DNA of 64,000 nt from Ruminococcaceae bacterium UBA1425 (GTDB lineage Bacteria; Bacillota; Clostridia; Oscillospirales; Acutalibacteraceae), in assembly GCA_002329365.1 (NCBI GenBank), contig DCUB01000012.1, positions 1 through 64,000 on the forward strand. The letters are read 5' to 3'. How positions within the stretch are numbered: the first letter of the stretch is position 1; each line of letters begins with the position of its first letter. This document shows positions 52,682 through 63,052 of this stretch, one piece after another. Position numbers and translations under genes: made by a program. The notes under the pieces are model-generated. The model was not told the DNA's origin. It did no database searches and was given only the letters and a program-made list of their open reading frames with translations.

Positions 52682-52831
52682 ATTCGAATTCCTTTCACAA
52701 TATTTACTTTCACATCTATTATTTCCGCAGCCTGCGCATTTTAGCAATAAATCCGCAGCTTTCCCCGAAACAGGCAAAGCGGTCGATTAACTGCTAAAGC
52801 GACAGACCGCCGGATACAGCGAAAACGCATT

Positions 52832-52859
52832 ACAGGGGCGGCTGCAAAACCGCCCCTGT
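52832..52859 (-). promoter_or_regulatory. Perfect hairpin between rpsO and pnp
   Basis: ACAGGGGCGG and CCGCCCCTGT form a perfect stem around CTGCAAAA, eight bases after the rpsO stop and about 150 bases before the pnp start. There is no T run on the minus strand, so it may act as a processing or stability site, like the RNase III hairpin ahead of pnp in E. coli. The rest of 52682-52866 shows no gene. Confidence 0.55.
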
Positions 52860-52866
52860 CTGGAAC

Positions 52867-53130
52867 TTATTTACGGATGCCGAGCTTTTCGATAATCGCG
52901 CGGTAGCGTTCGATATCGACCTTCTGGAGATAATTAAGGAGGTTGCGCCTGTGACCGACCATCTTAAACAGTCCTCTGCGCGAATGATGGTCCTTCTTGT
53001 TTGCCCTCAGATGCTCGGTGAGGTCTGCGATGCGCTTTGTAAGAACAGCAATCTGAACCTCGGGGGAACCCGTGTCGCCCTCATGAAGAGCATATTCCTT
53101 CATTATTTGGGTTTTTTCTTCCCGTGTCAT
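52867..53130 (-). CDS. rpsO: Ribosomal protein S15
   Basis: An 87-residue small-subunit protein that binds 16S rRNA early in assembly. Typical sequence: [24 protein letters not shown] and [27 protein letters not shown] at 53130 is chosen because an upstream GTG at 53139 overlaps the GAGGTG ribosome site. It has its own promoter and a structured leader and precedes pnp. Confidence 0.96.
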   Translation of the reverse strand: MTREEKTQIMKEYALHEGDTGSPEVQIAVLTKRIADLTEHLRANKKDHHSRRGLFKMVGHRRNLLNYLQKVDIERYRAIIEKLGIRK

Positions 53131-53154
53131 TATTTTCACCTCGTTTTAATTATT

Positions 53155-53222
53155 GCCTGAAACCCAGCATGGGGCAGGTGAATGCCGAAAAACGGCTTAT
53201 TCCCTCAGCCGAGAAACAGGTC
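53155..53222 (-). ncRNA. Candidate S15 autoregulatory leader RNA
   Basis: The leader of rpsO can fold into a multi-branch shape: CCTG (53217-53220) pairs with CAGG (53156-53159) around three small stems (CTC-GGCT-GAG, GCCG-TTTTT-CGGC and CCC-CATGCT-GGG). S15 leaders with junctions bound by S15 are known in Bacillota; the sequence-level match to a named class is not verified. Confidence 0.45.
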
Positions 53223-53230
53223 TGTATTTT

Positions 53231-53259
53231 AGTATAACACAATTAAACTTGCTTGTAAA
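53231..53259 (-). promoter_or_regulatory. Promoter of rpsO-pnp
   Basis: On the minus strand TTTACA (53254-53259), a 17-base spacer and TATACT (53231-53236). It lies just after rplQ and gives a leader of about 95 bases before rpsO. Confidence 0.75.
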
Positions 53260-53267
53260 GGCTATTT

Positions 53268-53705
53268 TCAGTCGTCGCTCTTTTCGTCGTCGCTCTTATT
53301 CTCGGTCTTGGCGGATTTTTTTGCAGCCTTCTTTGCCTTTTTGTCATCAGGTGCAACCTCGTAGCCGAGAATCTCAATGATGCACATCTCGGCGGCGTCT
53401 CCGCGGCGAGTCTCAGTCTTGATGATTCGCGTATATCCGCCGCTTACATCCTTGAACCTCGGCGCTATCTCGTCAAAGAGCTTTTTGGCAACATCTTCCT
53501 TCGTCACATACGCAAGCACCTTACGCTTTGCGCTCAGCGAGTTGTCCTTGGCGACGGTGATCATCTTCTCTGTCATCGCTCGGACTTCCTTTGCCCTTGC
53601 AACTGTGGTTTCGATCCTGCCGTTTTCCAAGAGATATGTGACTAAGCCTCTGAGCATCGACCTGCGGTGGTCGGACGCTCTACCAAGTTTTCTGGTACCG
53701 GGCAT
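53268..53705 (-). CDS. rplQ: Ribosomal protein L17
   Basis: A 145-residue large-subunit protein. The core (about 1-117) begins [21 protein letters not shown] and is typical; a Lys/Ala/Asp-rich tail of about 28 residues ([12 protein letters not shown] ... DDEKSDD) is longer than usual. It is the last gene of the alpha operon, directly after rpoA. Confidence 0.96.
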   Translation of the reverse strand: MPGTRKLGRASDHRRSMLRGLVTYLLENGRIETTVARAKEVRAMTEKMITVAKDNSLSAKRKVLAYVTKEDVAKKLFDEIAPRFKDVSGGYTRIIKTETRRGDAAEMCIIEILGYEVAPDDKKAKKAAKKSAKTENKSDDEKSDD

Positions 53706-53728
53706 TTAAATCACTCCTTTTCAATGAC

Positions 53729-54679
53729 TTACTCGTCTTCTCTCTTGAGGTCGAAGCCCAATGAATTCAGCTTGCTGATGACCTCGTCGATAGACTTCCT
53801 GCCGAGGTTGCGAACCTTCATCATGTCCTCCTCGGTCTTGCTTATCAGATCTTCAACAGTGTTGATGCCCGCCCTCTTCAGGCAATTGAACGAGCGGACT
53901 GAAAGGTCAAGTTCCTCAATGGTCATCTCAAGGATTTTTTCCTTGCCGTTGTCGTCCTTGACAACCATTATTTCCGTATTGTACGCCTCGTCCGAGAGAT
54001 CGCTGAACAGGCTGAGATGCTCGTTGAGGATCTTGGCGCCGAGAGACACGGCGTCTTTTGCCGAAATGGTCCCGTTTGTCCAGACCTCCAAGGTAAGCTT
54101 GTCGTAGTCGGTTATCTGCCCTACGCGCGTGTTTTCAACGGTGTAGTTAACCTTGAGGACGGGGGAATAGATGGAGTCGACGGCAATGACGCCTATTACG
54201 GGCTGCATCATCTGCTTGTTTCTTTCGGCGGAAACATAGCCGCGCCCCTTGTCGCAGGTCATTTCCATGCCGAGATGGGCATCCTCGTCGAGCGAAGCTA
54301 TGTGCAGTTCGGGGTTGAGGATTTCGACCTCTGAGTCTGTTTTGATGCTGCCTGCCGTTACCTCGCCCGCGCCGTTTGCGTCGATATAAATAGTTTTGGG
54401 ACCGTCGCCGTGAATCTTTAATATTACGCTTTTCAGATTAAGGATTATTTCCGTAACGTCTTCTTTAACTCCCGGAATAGTCGTGAACTCATGAAGAATG
54501 CCGTCTATCTTTGCGGAGGTTATAGCGTAGCCCGGCATCGAAGACAATAGTACCCGTCTGAGACTGTTGCCCAGCGTTGTTCCGTAGCCTCTCTCAAGCG
54601 GCTCTACTATAAACTTACCGTAAGTGCCGTCGGGTAGAAGGTCGGTCGTTTCGATTTTGGGCTTTTCAATTCCTATCAT
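53729..54679 (-). CDS. rpoA: RNA polymerase alpha subunit
   Basis: A 316-residue subunit. The N-terminal assembly domain contains [24 protein letters not shown] (about 21-44) and a later [12 protein letters not shown]; the C-terminal DNA-binding domain has [23 protein letters not shown] (about 255-277) and [15 protein letters not shown]. It sits between rpsD and rplQ, the normal alpha-operon place. Confidence 0.97.
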   Translation of the reverse strand: MIGIEKPKIETTDLLPDGTYGKFIVEPLERGYGTTLGNSLRRVLLSSMPGYAITSAKIDGILHEFTTIPGVKEDVTEIILNLKSVILKIHGDGPKTIYIDANGAGEVTAGSIKTDSEVEILNPELHIASLDEDAHLGMEMTCDKGRGYVSAERNKQMMQPVIGVIAVDSIYSPVLKVNYTVENTRVGQITDYDKLTLEVWTNGTISAKDAVSLGAKILNEHLSLFSDLSDEAYNTEIMVVKDDNGKEKILEMTIEELDLSVRSFNCLKRAGINTVEDLISKTEEDMMKVRNLGRKSIDEVISKLNSLGFDLKREDE

Positions 54680-54747
54680 TCAAAACCCTCCTTGTAATGT
54701 TGGTGGATATCTCTGTGTGAGTTGTTCTCAATAAGCCTCAGTGGGCA

Positions 54748-55368
54748 TTATTTGGAGTAGAACTCAACAATGAGATGCTCCTCAACGGGAGCCTCGATCT
54801 GGTCTCTCTCGGGCAGGTTTATTACCTTTCCGATGGAATCGTCGCGCTCAAGCCATGCGGGTACGGGACGCGCGGCGTTGGCGTCGAGAACAGCCTTGAA
54901 CTTCTCGCTTTCAAGACTCCTTTCCTTAATGGAAACAGCGTCGCCTGCCTTGAGAAGGTATGACGGAATATCTACCTTTCTGCCGTTAACGCGGTAATGA
55001 CCGTGCTGAACGAGCTGCCTCGCTTCCGCCCTTGAGTTTGCCCAGCCCAGAAGATAAACCACATTGTCAAGGCGGCTCTCGCAGATGCGGAGAAGGTTTT
55101 CGCCCGTAACGCCGGATTTGCGCTCGGCCATAAGGAAATATTTGTGGAACTGTCCTTCCTGGATACCGTAAAAACGTCTCGCCTGCTGTTTGGCACGAAG
55201 CTGAAGTCCGTATTCGGAAGTTTTCTTGCGGCTCTGCCCGTGCTGACCGGGAGCGTACGAACGGCGCTCGACCGAGCATTTTCCCGTATAGCAGCGCTCG
55301 CCCTTCAGAAAGAGCTTTTTACCCTCCCTGCGGCAAAGCTTGCAGACCGCACCGGTATATCTTGACAT
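54748..55368 (-). CDS. rpsD: Ribosomal protein S4, zinc-binding form
   Basis: A 206-residue primary 16S-binding protein. Four cysteines near the N-terminus (CKLC, then CYTGKC) make the zinc-binding form. The S4 RNA-binding domain follows: [38 protein letters not shown]. In many bacteria it regulates its operon. It precedes rpoA. Confidence 0.96.
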   Translation of the reverse strand: MSRYTGAVCKLCRREGKKLFLKGERCYTGKCSVERRSYAPGQHGQSRKKTSEYGLQLRAKQQARRFYGIQEGQFHKYFLMAERKSGVTGENLLRICESRLDNVVYLLGWANSRAEARQLVQHGHYRVNGRKVDIPSYLLKAGDAVSIKERSLESEKFKAVLDANAARPVPAWLERDDSIGKVINLPERDQIEAPVEEHLIVEFYSK

Positions 55369-55390
55369 TTATTGCACCTCCAAAATTTGA

Positions 55391-55798
55391 TTACACGCGC
55401 CTTCTTTTGGGCGGGCGGCAGCCGTTGTGCGGAATCGGGGTAACATCCTTTATCATGTTGACCTCAAGACCGGCCGTCTGCAAAGCCCTGATGGCGGCCT
55501 CGCGTCCCTGGCCGGGACCCTTGACGTATACCTCAACCGTCTTCATACCGTGCTCCATAGCCGCTTTTGCGGCTGTTTCGGCAGCGGTCTGAGCCGCGAA
55601 CGGAGTTGACTTTCTTGAGCCTCTGAAGCCCATTTCGCCGGCGCTTGCCCACGACACGGCGTTGCCGCGGGTGTCGGTTATTGTGACTATCGTGTTGTTA
55701 AAGGTGGACTGGATATGGGCAGCGCCGCGCTCGATATTCTTGCGCTCGCGGCGTCTGCGCGTAGCAGTATTCTTTTTGCCTGCACCCTTAATAGCCAT
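55391..55798 (-). CDS. rpsK: Ribosomal protein S11
   Basis: A 135-residue platform protein with [22 protein letters not shown] and [20 protein letters not shown], ending in [10 protein letters not shown]. It follows rpsM in the alpha operon with 15 bases between. Confidence 0.96.
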   Translation of the reverse strand: MAIKGAGKKNTATRRRRERKNIERGAAHIQSTFNNTIVTITDTRGNAVSWASAGEMGFRGSRKSTPFAAQTAAETAAKAAMEHGMKTVEVYVKGPGQGREAAIRALQTAGLEVNMIKDVTPIPHNGCRPPKRRRV

Positions 55799-55813
55799 AC
55801 TTCTCCTCCTATA

Positions 55814-56182
55814 TTACTTCTTCTTATTCGCAATGGTCTTTTTCGGGCCCTTGCGTGTGCGGGCATTTGTCTTTGAGCGCTGACCCCTGACGGGCAGACC
55901 CTTGCGATGACGAATGCCGCGGTAGCAGCCGATTTCGATGAGCCTTTTGATATCGAACGCCGTTTCCCTGCGGAGGTCGCCCTCAACCTTGACGTTGTGG
56001 TCGATATACTCACGGAGCTTTGAAACGTCGTCCTCCGTCAAATCCTTGACTCTTGTATCGGGGTTTACGCCTGTCGCAGCGAGGATGTCGACGGCGGTTT
56101 TGCGACCTATACCGTAGATATAGGTAAGACCGATTTCAACTCTTTTATCTCTTGGTAAATCAACGCCTGAAATACGAGCCAT
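55814..56182 (-). CDS. rpsM: Ribosomal protein S13
   Basis: A 122-residue head protein with [24 protein letters not shown] at the start and [32 protein letters not shown] near the end. It follows rpmJ and precedes rpsK. Confidence 0.96.
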   Translation of the reverse strand: MARISGVDLPRDKRVEIGLTYIYGIGRKTAVDILAATGVNPDTRVKDLTEDDVSKLREYIDHNVKVEGDLRRETAFDIKRLIEIGCYRGIRHRKGLPVRGQRSKTNARTRKGPKKTIANKKK

Positions 56183-56218
56183 TTGTCAGTTGCACCTCCA
56201 TTAAATGGTTTGCGCCGG

Positions 56219-56332
56219 TTAACCCTGACGCTGCTTGTGCTTGGGATTTTCACAGATGACCATTACTCTTCCCTTGCGCTTGATGATTTTGCATTTTTCG
56301 CATATTTTCTTTACAGAAGGTCTGACTTTCAT
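56219..56332 (-). CDS. rpmJ: Ribosomal protein L36
   Basis: A 37-residue protein read directly from the bases: [20 protein letters not shown], then [17 protein letters not shown]. It keeps the C-x2-C ... C ... H zinc pattern of the zinc-binding form. It sits between infA and rpsM, its normal place. A GGAGG site lies upstream near 56340. Confidence 0.95.
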   Translation of the reverse strand: MKVRPSVKKICEKCKIIKRKGRVMVICENPKHKQRQG

Positions 56333-56350
56333 AAGAATTACCTCCTTTAT

Positions 56351-56569
56351 TTACTTGGAACGCCATGTAATCCGCCCTCTGGTAAGGTCGTATGGCGACA
56401 TTTCGACCGTAACCTTGTCACCCGGAAGTATGCGGATGTAGTTCATCCTGAGCTTGCCGGATATGTGGGCCAATATCCTGTGCCCGTTCTTAAGCTCCAC
56501 CTGAAAGGTAGCATTCGGAAGGGCTTCTACAACGGTACCTTCGATTTCGATCATATCCTGTTTGGACAT
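56351..56569 (-). CDS. infA: Translation initiation factor IF-1
   Basis: A 72-residue S1/OB-fold protein with [43 protein letters not shown] and [13 protein letters not shown], the standard IF-1 sequence. Its start lies inside the end of the KOW-domain gene, with an overlap of 19 bases. Confidence 0.96.
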   Translation of the reverse strand: MSKQDMIEIEGTVVEALPNATFQVELKNGHRILAHISGKLRMNYIRILPGDKVTVEMSPYDLTRGRITWRSK

Positions 56570-56844
56570 TCAGACACCTCCTGAGGTTTTTCGCCCTGCT
56601 GCCCCTGCTTTTCGGAGACCGCGGCGAGCGCTTTTTTTAAGGCTCGGTTGCTTCCGGCCAAATTTATGTCAAGCAAGATTCCCGTATCCGCGACATGGCG
56701 GATATTTTTCAGCTTGGGTTTTTCGACCGGACGTTCCCTGCCGTCGCAGACAAGGACGCCGTTTTCCGTTATGTCCGTTACAAGCATCAGCCTGCCTTTG
56801 TCACGTCCTGCGAGCGATTTAATTACGCTGCCTTTTTTAAGCAT
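56551..56844 (-). CDS. KOW-domain RNA-binding protein (L14e/L27e-like)
   Basis: A 97-residue protein with an N-terminal KOW-type motif ([22 protein letters not shown], about 3-24) and a short charged C-terminal tail. Such small proteins lie between map and infA in many Clostridia and are thought to bind the ribosome; their role is not established. ATG at 56844 follows GGAGGA six bases upstream. It overlaps infA by 19 bases. Confidence 0.88.
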   Translation of the reverse strand: MLKKGSVIKSLAGRDKGRLMLVTDITENGVLVCDGRERPVEKPKLKNIRHVADTGILLDINLAGSNRALKKALAAVSEKQGQQGEKPQEVSECPNRI

Positions 56845-56855
56845 TTCCGTCCTCC

Positions 56856-57605
56856 TCACAGCTGCGTAAGGATTACGGGCCCGTCGGGCGTTACGGCTAC
56901 AGTGTGTTCAAAATGCGCGGAAAGCTTTCCGTCGCGCGTTTTAACCGTCCAGCCGTCGGGCATTACTTTTACGGCTCCCGAACCCTGATTTATCATCGGC
57001 TCGATTGCGATAGTCATGCCGGGCAAAAGGCGGACGCCTCGCCCCGGTGTGCCGAAATTCGGCACCGCCGGATCTTCGTGCATGTTGCGTCCGACGCCGT
57101 GACCGGTAAACTCGCGCACGATTCCGTAGCCTCGCGACTCGCAGTATCTCTGAACCGCCGAACCAATGTCTCCGACTCTGCCGCCAGCGACAGCCATTTT
57201 GATGCCCTCGTAAAGGCTCTCTCTTGTCGTGTCGCTCAGCCGCTTCGCCTCGGGGCTTATTCTGCCCGCCGCGAAAGTGGCGGCGTTGTCTCCGACAAAA
57301 CCGTTCAGCGTGGCTCCCAGGTCAATGCTGACAAGATCGCCCTCTTTGATAACGCGGTTTTTGCTCGGTATGCCGTGAATGACCTCGTCGTTTATTGAAA
57401 TGCATGCGGTAGCGGGAAAACCGTTGTAGTTCAGGAATGTGGGGTTAGCTCCCCGCTTTGTGATATAATCATAAGCAATTTTATCAATCTCGGCCGTTGA
57501 AACACCCGGCTGAACAGCCGTTCCGGCTGCCCTTAATGCTCCTGCCGCTATAACGCACGCCTCTTTCATAAGGGCGAGCTCCTTTGTTGTTTTGAGCACT
57601 ATCAT
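56856..57605 (-). CDS. map: Methionine aminopeptidase, type I
   Basis: A 249-residue metalloenzyme removing the first methionine of new proteins. Metal ligands are visible: Asp pair in VSIDLGATLNGFVGDNAATF, His in GHGVGRNMHEDP, Glu in MTIAIEPMINQG and the last Glu in HFEHTVAVT. ATG at 57605 follows GGAGGAGCC. It lies after secY with the usual adk gene missing between them. Confidence 0.96.
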   Translation of the reverse strand: MIVLKTTKELALMKEACVIAAGALRAAGTAVQPGVSTAEIDKIAYDYITKRGANPTFLNYNGFPATACISINDEVIHGIPSKNRVIKEGDLVSIDLGATLNGFVGDNAATFAAGRISPEAKRLSDTTRESLYEGIKMAVAGGRVGDIGSAVQRYCESRGYGIVREFTGHGVGRNMHEDPAVPNFGTPGRGVRLLPGMTIAIEPMINQGSGAVKVMPDGWTVKTRDGKLSAHFEHTVAVTPDGPVILTQL

Positions 57606-57623
57606 GCCGGCTCCTCCGTACAC

Positions 57624-58976
57624 TTAATCAAGGAAGCCCTTGTAGTGACGCATCATCATCTGGCTTTCAAGCTGCTTCGCGGTTTCGAGAGCGACGCCGA
57701 CCATAATGATGATTGATGTGCCGCCGAGCGAGATGTTCATCGCGTAATTGACTCCGCCGATGGTGATAAGCGTCGTTACCTGTGAGAAGATTATCGGGAA
57801 CAGCGCCACAACGCTTAAAAGAAGCGCGCCGAGCAGCGTGATTCTTGAAATAATCCTCGCGATATAATCAGAGGTGGGCTTGCCCGGACGAAGCCCCGGA
57901 ACGGCGCCGCTGTTTTTGCGGATGTTGTTTGCCATTTCAACGGGGTTGTACTGTATCGACGAATAGAAGAACGCGAACGCTATGATGAAGAAGAAGTATA
58001 TTATCGTGTACGCCCAATGCTCGGAGGTAAACACGTTAAAGAATTTCTTTAAGCCTTCGCTGGGGTCTGATATGAATAGCTCCACGGTGGGAGGAAGCGA
58101 GAGAAACGACGACGCGAAGATAACCGGCATAACACCCGACATGTTGACCTTGATGGGTATATGCGTGCTCTGACCGCCGTACATCTTTCTGCCGACCACT
58201 CTCTTGGCGTACTGGACGGGTATGCGCCTTTCGGCGTTGTCCATCCAGACTATATAGGCTATCATCAGAAGAAGTATTACACCTGCAAGGGGAGAAAGCA
58301 CATAGAAGGCGCCGCCTCTTGCGAGATAGCCGACGCTGGGGTTAAGGCTGTAAAGGGTTGCAAGCAGCGTCGGGATTCGCGAAACGATACCGGCAAAAAG
58401 GATAATCGAAATTCCGTTGCCGATGCCCTTGTCGTTAATCTGCTCGCCGAGCCACATTATAAGCGCGGTGCCGCCGACAAAGGTGATGATGATTACAAGC
58501 GCCTGGAACACTGCCCAGAAGCCGGTATACGCGGAGCCGTCGGTGGATGCAAGAAGGAATCCCTGATTTTTGAGGTAGAAGTAATACGCCGTGCTTTGAA
58601 GCGCGCCGAGAATCATTGTTACCCAGCGGGTAATCGACGCAATCTTCTTTCTGCCTTCCTCGCCCTCCTTCTGGAGCCTTTCGAGCGCGGGAATAGCCAC
58701 CGTCAGCAATTGCATGATAATGGAACTGTTGATGTAGGGTGTGATGGACATCGCGAAAATCGTACCGTAGTTGAACGCGTTGCCCGTCATCATGCTCAGG
58801 TATTCCATAAAGGTTCCGGCGCTCTCCTGAACGTCGATGATTCCCGCCTCGCCGATGTCGAGGAAGGGAACGGGAATAGCCGAGCCAATCCTGAAGACAA
58901 GGATTATGAACAGCGTGAAGAGCATCTTTTTCCGAAGCTCCGGGATCTTCCACGCGTTAACGAGGATCTTGAACAT
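57624..58976 (-). CDS. secY: Protein translocase subunit SecY
   Basis: A 450-residue channel protein with ten membrane helices. Recognised parts: LFTLFIILVFRIGSAIPVPFLD (helix 1), FAMSITPYINSSIIMQLL (plug and helix 2 area), and RRIPVQYAKRVVGRKMYGGQSTHIPIKVNMSGVMPVIFA. It is the export pore for proteins such as the secreted hydrolases. It starts one base after the rplO stop. Confidence 0.97.
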   Translation of the reverse strand: MFKILVNAWKIPELRKKMLFTLFIILVFRIGSAIPVPFLDIGEAGIIDVQESAGTFMEYLSMMTGNAFNYGTIFAMSITPYINSSIIMQLLTVAIPALERLQKEGEEGRKKIASITRWVTMILGALQSTAYYFYLKNQGFLLASTDGSAYTGFWAVFQALVIIITFVGGTALIMWLGEQINDKGIGNGISIILFAGIVSRIPTLLATLYSLNPSVGYLARGGAFYVLSPLAGVILLLMIAYIVWMDNAERRIPVQYAKRVVGRKMYGGQSTHIPIKVNMSGVMPVIFASSFLSLPPTVELFISDPSEGLKKFFNVFTSEHWAYTIIYFFFIIAFAFFYSSIQYNPVEMANNIRKNSGAVPGLRPGKPTSDYIARIISRITLLGALLLSVVALFPIIFSQVTTLITIGGVNYAMNISLGGTSIIIMVGVALETAKQLESQMMMRHYKGFLD

Positions 58977-58977
58977 G

Positions 58978-59421
58978 TCAGATCACCTCAGCCTTTCCGC
59001 CGGCAGCCTCAATCTTCTGTTTGGCGCTATCGGAGAAGGCGTTTGCTTTAACCGTGAGGTTTTTCGTTATTTCGCCGTTTCCTAAGATCTTTACGCCGTC
59101 AAGAGTCTTTTTAACAAGACCGGCATTTTTGAGCGCGTCAATATCGACAACCGCTCCGCTTTCAAATCTGTCTTCAAGCGCCGATAAATTGACAATTGTC
59201 ATTTCCTTGCCGAAGATGTTTACAAAGCCTCTCTTGGGAACACGTCTCTGAAGGGGCATCTGGCCGCCTTCAAAACCTGCGCGCATACCTCTGCCCGCGC
59301 GGGCTTTCTGGCCCTTGTGACCTTTACCGGCGGTTTTGCCCTGACCTGACGCCGGGCCTCTGCCGATACGCTTGCGCTCCTTTGTGGAGCCCTCCGCGGG
59401 TGAAAGATTGTGTAATCTCAT
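58978..59421 (-). CDS. rplO: Ribosomal protein L15
   Basis: A 147-residue large-subunit protein starting [22 protein letters not shown] with the Gly/Arg-rich segment [18 protein letters not shown] and [18 protein letters not shown]. Its first base is shared with the last base of the rpmD stop. Confidence 0.96.
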   Translation of the reverse strand: MRLHNLSPAEGSTKERKRIGRGPASGQGKTAGKGHKGQKARAGRGMRAGFEGGQMPLQRRVPKRGFVNIFGKEMTIVNLSALEDRFESGAVVDIDALKNAGLVKKTLDGVKILGNGEITKNLTVKANAFSDSAKQKIEAAGGKAEVI

Positions 59422-59645
59422 TACTTCGCACCTCCTTGATCGGTTTCCTTGACCTCAATGAGATGACCTATTTTTCTGATTTTGCCCTGGGTAGCGGGGA
59501 TATCCGGCTGAACGGAGATGTCGCCTATCTTGTGAAGACCAAGCGCATGGGCGGTGGCAATTTGATCCTTTTTGCTGCCTATAAGGCTTTTTGCAAGCTT
59601 TATCTCAACATAGCTTTGCTTAGCTGCTTTAGCTGCTCTTGCCAT
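59421..59645 (-). CDS. rpmD: Ribosomal protein L30
   Basis: A 74-residue protein with [29 protein letters not shown]. It is about 14 residues longer than most bacterial L30 because of a basic N-terminus and a C-terminal tail. It lies between rpsE and rplO. Confidence 0.95.
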   Translation of the reverse strand: MARAAKAAKQSYVEIKLAKSLIGSKKDQIATAHALGLHKIGDISVQPDIPATQGKIRKIGHLIEVKETDQGGAK

Positions 59646-59659
59646 TTATTCCACCCTCC

Positions 59660-60163
59660 TTATCCTAAAATCTCGCTTGCCGGCTTGCCGCGGACAGCCG
59701 CGACCTCGTCGACGTTGCGAAGCCTTGAAAGACCGTCAAGCGTAGCCCTGACAACGTTGCAGGGATTGTTTGAGCGGAGCGCCTTTGAACGGATGTCCTT
59801 GATTCCGACTGTTTCGACAACCGCGCGGACAGGTCCGCCGGCTATAACGCCTGTACCGGGAGCGGCAGGCTTGAGCAGGACTACGCCCGCGCCGAACTTG
59901 CCGATAATCTCGTGAGGTATGGTCGTGCCCTTAAGAGAAACCTTGAACAGGTTTTTCTTCGCGTCCTCAATGCCCTTGCGGATAGCGTCGGGAACCTCGC
60001 CCGATTTGCCGAGTCCGAAGCCGATAGTGCCCTGACCGTCGCCGACAACGACGAGAGCCGAAAACTTGAATATGCGTCCGCCCTTGACTGTTTTTGAAAC
60101 GCGGTTAATGGCGACGACGCGCTCTGTAAGCTCCATAGCCGATGAGTCAATCTTGTTAGCCAA
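59660..60163 (-). CDS. rpsE: Ribosomal protein S5
   Basis: A 167-residue protein with [35 protein letters not shown] and [15 protein letters not shown], the double-stranded RNA-binding and S5 C-terminal domains. It precedes rpmD. Confidence 0.97.
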   Translation of the reverse strand: MANKIDSSAMELTERVVAINRVSKTVKGGRIFKFSALVVVGDGQGTIGFGLGKSGEVPDAIRKGIEDAKKNLFKVSLKGTTIPHEIIGKFGAGVVLLKPAAPGTGVIAGGPVRAVVETVGIKDIRSKALRSNNPCNVVRATLDGLSRLRNVDEVAAVRGKPASEILG

Positions 60164-60181
60164 AAGTGTTACCTCCTCCTC

Positions 60182-60541
60182 TTAGAACTTGAGGCCGCCC
60201 TCGCGGGCGCCTTCGGCCAGTTCCCGAACACGGCCGTGATAGATGTAGCCGCCGCGGTCGAACACACACTGTGTGATCTTCTTCTCGGCAGCGCGCTGGG
60301 CAAGAAGCTCGCCCACCTTGCGGGCTGCGGATATATTTCCGCCGTAATTCTCAAAACCCTTCTCAACAGTAGAGGCTGACACAAGGGTTTCGCCCTTAAC
60401 GTCGTCTATTAACTGAGCGTAGGTGTTCTGAAGGGAGCGGAATACATTAAGGCGGGGGCAATCGGCCGTGCCGCTGATTTTGGCGCGGACTCTTTTATGG
60501 CGCGCTTGCCTTGCCTTTCTGGTGTCCGGTCTGTTTACCAT
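60182..60541 (-). CDS. rplR: Ribosomal protein L18
   Basis: A 119-residue 5S-rRNA-binding protein with [29 protein letters not shown] and [24 protein letters not shown]. It follows rplF. Confidence 0.96.
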   Translation of the reverse strand: MVNRPDTRKARQARHKRVRAKISGTADCPRLNVFRSLQNTYAQLIDDVKGETLVSASTVEKGFENYGGNISAARKVGELLAQRAAEKKITQCVFDRGGYIYHGRVRELAEGAREGGLKF

Positions 60542-60563
60542 TGATTTTCAACTCCTTATTAGA

Positions 60564-61109
60564 CTACTTGCCGCCCTTGCCGGCCTTGCCTTCCTTGCGG
60601 CGGATTGTTTCGTCGACGTACTTGATGCCCTTGCCCTTGTACGGCTCGGGGGGACGCTTACCGCGGATTTCCGCCGCGAACTGACCGACCTTCTGTTTGT
60701 CGGAGCCGAGCACTACTATCTTGTTCGGCGCGGGGACCTCTACCGTGACTCCCTCAGGCTCATCCATAAACACCTGATGCGAATAACCCACGTTAAGCAC
60801 AAGCTGCTTGCCCTGCTTTGCGGCACGGAAGCCGACGCCGTTTATTTCAAGCTCTTTTTTGAAACCCTCGTTAACGCCGACAACCATGTTGTTGATGAGC
60901 GTTCTCGTAAGCCCGTGAAGCGACCTGTTAAGCTTGTCGTCGTTGGGGCGGGAAACCTTTATACCGGTTCCGTCCTTTTCGAGAATCATGTTGCCGTGCA
61001 TTGTTTTAGTGAGGGTGCCTTTGGGGCCCTTTACCGTTACAGTGCTGCCGTCGATTGTAACATCGACGCCCGCGGGGATAACGATTGGCTGCTTTCCTAT
61101 ACGAGACAT
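60564..61109 (-). CDS. rplF: Ribosomal protein L6
   Basis: A 181-residue protein of two related domains: [21 protein letters not shown] and [35 protein letters not shown]. It follows rpsH. Confidence 0.97.
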   Translation of the reverse strand: MSRIGKQPIVIPAGVDVTIDGSTVTVKGPKGTLTKTMHGNMILEKDGTGIKVSRPNDDKLNRSLHGLTRTLINNMVVGVNEGFKKELEINGVGFRAAKQGKQLVLNVGYSHQVFMDEPEGVTVEVPAPNKIVVLGSDKQKVGQFAAEIRGKRPPEPYKGKGIKYVDETIRRKEGKAGKGGK

Positions 61110-61124
61110 TCTGACAGCACCTCC

Positions 61125-61523
61125 TTACCAGATAAACGCAAGAACTTCGCCGCCGACATTGGCCTTGCGAGCGTCCTTGTCAGTCATAATACCCTTTGAC
61201 GTTGAGAGGATGGCAATACCGAGACCCTTCATGACCTTCGGAATGTCCTCACAATTTGAATATATACGCAGGCCGGGCTTGGAAACTCTGCGTAAACCGG
61301 TGATAACCTGTGATTTGTTGGGACCGTACTTAAGAGCGATTTCAATAACGCCCTGCTTGCCGTCGTCCTCAACCTTAAAGCTTTTTACATATCCCTCGTC
61401 AACAAGAATCTGAGCAATTGCCTTCTTCATGTTGGATGCGGGAATCTTCACCGAGTCATGCTTTGCTGAATTAGCATTGCGAATTCTCGTTAACATATCT
61501 GCTATCGAATCAGTGATCTGCAT
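61125..61523 (-). CDS. rpsH: Ribosomal protein S8
   Basis: A 132-residue protein, [25 protein letters not shown] at the start and [23 protein letters not shown] at the end. ATG at 61523 is chosen; the longer frame upstream overlaps rpsZ and has no S8 similarity. Confidence 0.97.
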   Translation of the reverse strand: MQITDSIADMLTRIRNANSAKHDSVKIPASNMKKAIAQILVDEGYVKSFKVEDDGKQGVIEIALKYGPNKSQVITGLRRVSKPGLRIYSNCEDIPKVMKGLGIAILSTSKGIMTDKDARKANVGGEVLAFIW

Positions 61524-61554
61524 AACCGTTTTTCCTCCTTTGCAATTGCTCTGA

Positions 61555-61740
61555 CTACCAGCTTGCTTTCTTAACCCCGGGAATCTGGCCCGCGTGAGCC
61601 AGCTCGCGGAAGCATATACGGCACACTCCGTACTTGCGGAGGTAGGCATGCGGCCTGCCGCAGATTTTGCACCTGTTATACTGCCGAGAAGAATATTTAG
61701 CCGGCCTTGCCTGCTTAACCTTCATTGATGTTTTGGCCAC
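61555..61740 (-). CDS. rpsZ: Ribosomal protein S14, zinc type
   Basis: A 61-residue protein with zinc pattern [20 protein letters not shown] (C-x2-C-x12-C-x2-C), the short form usual in Bacillota. It lies between rplE and rpsH. Confidence 0.97.
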   Translation of the reverse strand: MAKTSMKVKQARPAKYSSRQYNRCKICGRPHAYLRKYGVCRICFRELAHAGQIPGVKKASW

Positions 61741-61752
61741 TTTGTTCCCTCC

Positions 61753-62295
61753 TTATCTCGCAAACGGCGCGCCCAGCAGCGTTAAAAGCTCGCGCGCTTC
61801 TTCGTCGGTATTCGCGGTGGTTACAATGCATACGTCCATGCCGCGAACCTTGTCTATCTTATCGTAGTCGATTTCGGGGAATATAAGCTGCTCCCTGACG
61901 CCGACGGAATAATTGCCGCGGCCGTCGAAAGAGTTGGGGTTGATTCCCCTGAAGTCTCTGACTCTCGGGAGAGCAAGATTGAAGAACCTGTCAAGGAACT
62001 CGTACATTCTCTCGCCTCTGAGCGTGACCTTCACGCCGATTGTCATGCCTTCGCGGAGCTTGAAGTTTGCGACCGACTTCTTCGCCTTGCAGAGAACGGG
62101 CTTCTGACCTGTTATCTGCATGATGTCGGAAACGATAGCGTCGAGAACCTTGGGGTTGTCGCGCGCCTCACCGCAACCTACGTTGACGACTATCTTGTCA
62201 AGCTTCGGGATTTGCATGACGCTCTTATACTGAAACTTCTTCATGAGAGCGGGCGCGACCTCGTTCAAGTAAGCTTCTTTAAGTCTTGCTGCCAT
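61753..62295 (-). CDS. rplE: Ribosomal protein L5
   Basis: A 180-residue 5S-rRNA-binding protein with [53 protein letters not shown] and [20 protein letters not shown]. It follows rplX. Confidence 0.97.
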   Translation of the reverse strand: MAARLKEAYLNEVAPALMKKFQYKSVMQIPKLDKIVVNVGCGEARDNPKVLDAIVSDIMQITGQKPVLCKAKKSVANFKLREGMTIGVKVTLRGERMYEFLDRFFNLALPRVRDFRGINPNSFDGRGNYSVGVREQLIFPEIDYDKIDKVRGMDVCIVTTANTDEEARELLTLLGAPFAR

Positions 62296-62312
62296 CTGTC
62301 ATGTTCCTCCCT

Positions 62313-62642
62313 TTATTCAAATTCCGCGCGGCAGTCGCTCTTTTTGCAGGCGCGCATCTTTTTGCCTTTTGAGTTTATCGTATGCCCGACTCTTGTCGGC
62401 CTGCCGCACTTGGGGCAGATGAGCTGGACCTTTTCGGCGTAGAGCGCGCTCTCCGCCTCGATAAGTCCGCCGGGATCGCCCATCTTGCGGGGCTTTACAT
62501 GCTTTGTGACGATGTTAATGCCCTCAACGATAACCTTTCCCTCGGACGGGCTGACCTGCATGACCTTACCCCTCTTGCCGCGGTATTTGCCGTTGATGAC
62601 GACTACCGTATCGCCTGTTTTGACATGAACCTTCTTATTCAT
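62313..62642 (-). CDS. rplX: Ribosomal protein L24 with zinc-ribbon-like tail
   Basis: A 109-residue protein with the KOW motif KTGDTVVVINGKYRGKRGKV. The C-terminal part holds CPKCGRPTRVGHT and a later CKKSDC, two cysteine pairs of zinc-ribbon type. ATG at 62642 follows GGAGG. It lies between rplN and rplE. Confidence 0.96.
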   Translation of the reverse strand: MNKKVHVKTGDTVVVINGKYRGKRGKVMQVSPSEGKVIVEGINIVTKHVKPRKMGDPGGLIEAESALYAEKVQLICPKCGRPTRVGHTINSKGKKMRACKKSDCRAEFE

Positions 62643-62656
62643 TTCCGTACCTCCGA

Positions 62657-63025
62657 TCAAAGCACTTCGGGAGCCAGTGAGAGAATCTTTAAATAGTCCT
62701 TTTCACGAAGCTCTCTCGCAACCGGCCCGAAAATACGCGTGCCTCTCGGGTTTTTGTCTTCCCTTATTATTACGGCCGCGTTATCGTCGAAGCGGATGTA
62801 AGTACCGTCGTTGCGGCGCACGCCCTTTGCCGTGCGGACTACGACAGCCCTGACAACATCGCCTTTTTTAACAACTCCGCCGGGTGTTGCCTTCTTGACA
62901 GAAGCAACAACGACGTCGCCTATATTGGCATATCTTTTGCCGGAACCACCGAGAACACGAATACACATGATTTCCTTGGCGCCGGTATTGTCTGCCACTT
63001 TCAGGTAACTCTGCTGCTGTACCAC
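62657..63025 (-). CDS. rplN: Ribosomal protein L14
   Basis: A 122-residue protein with [27 protein letters not shown] and ending [24 protein letters not shown], the normal sequence and length. It follows rpsQ. Confidence 0.97.
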   Translation of the reverse strand: MVQQQSYLKVADNTGAKEIMCIRVLGGSGKRYANIGDVVVASVKKATPGGVVKKGDVVRAVVVRTAKGVRRNDGTYIRFDDNAAVIIREDKNPRGTRIFGPVARELREKDYLKILSLAPEVL

Positions 63026-63052
63026 AGTGTCTGCCTCCTTAATTGTTCCGGA

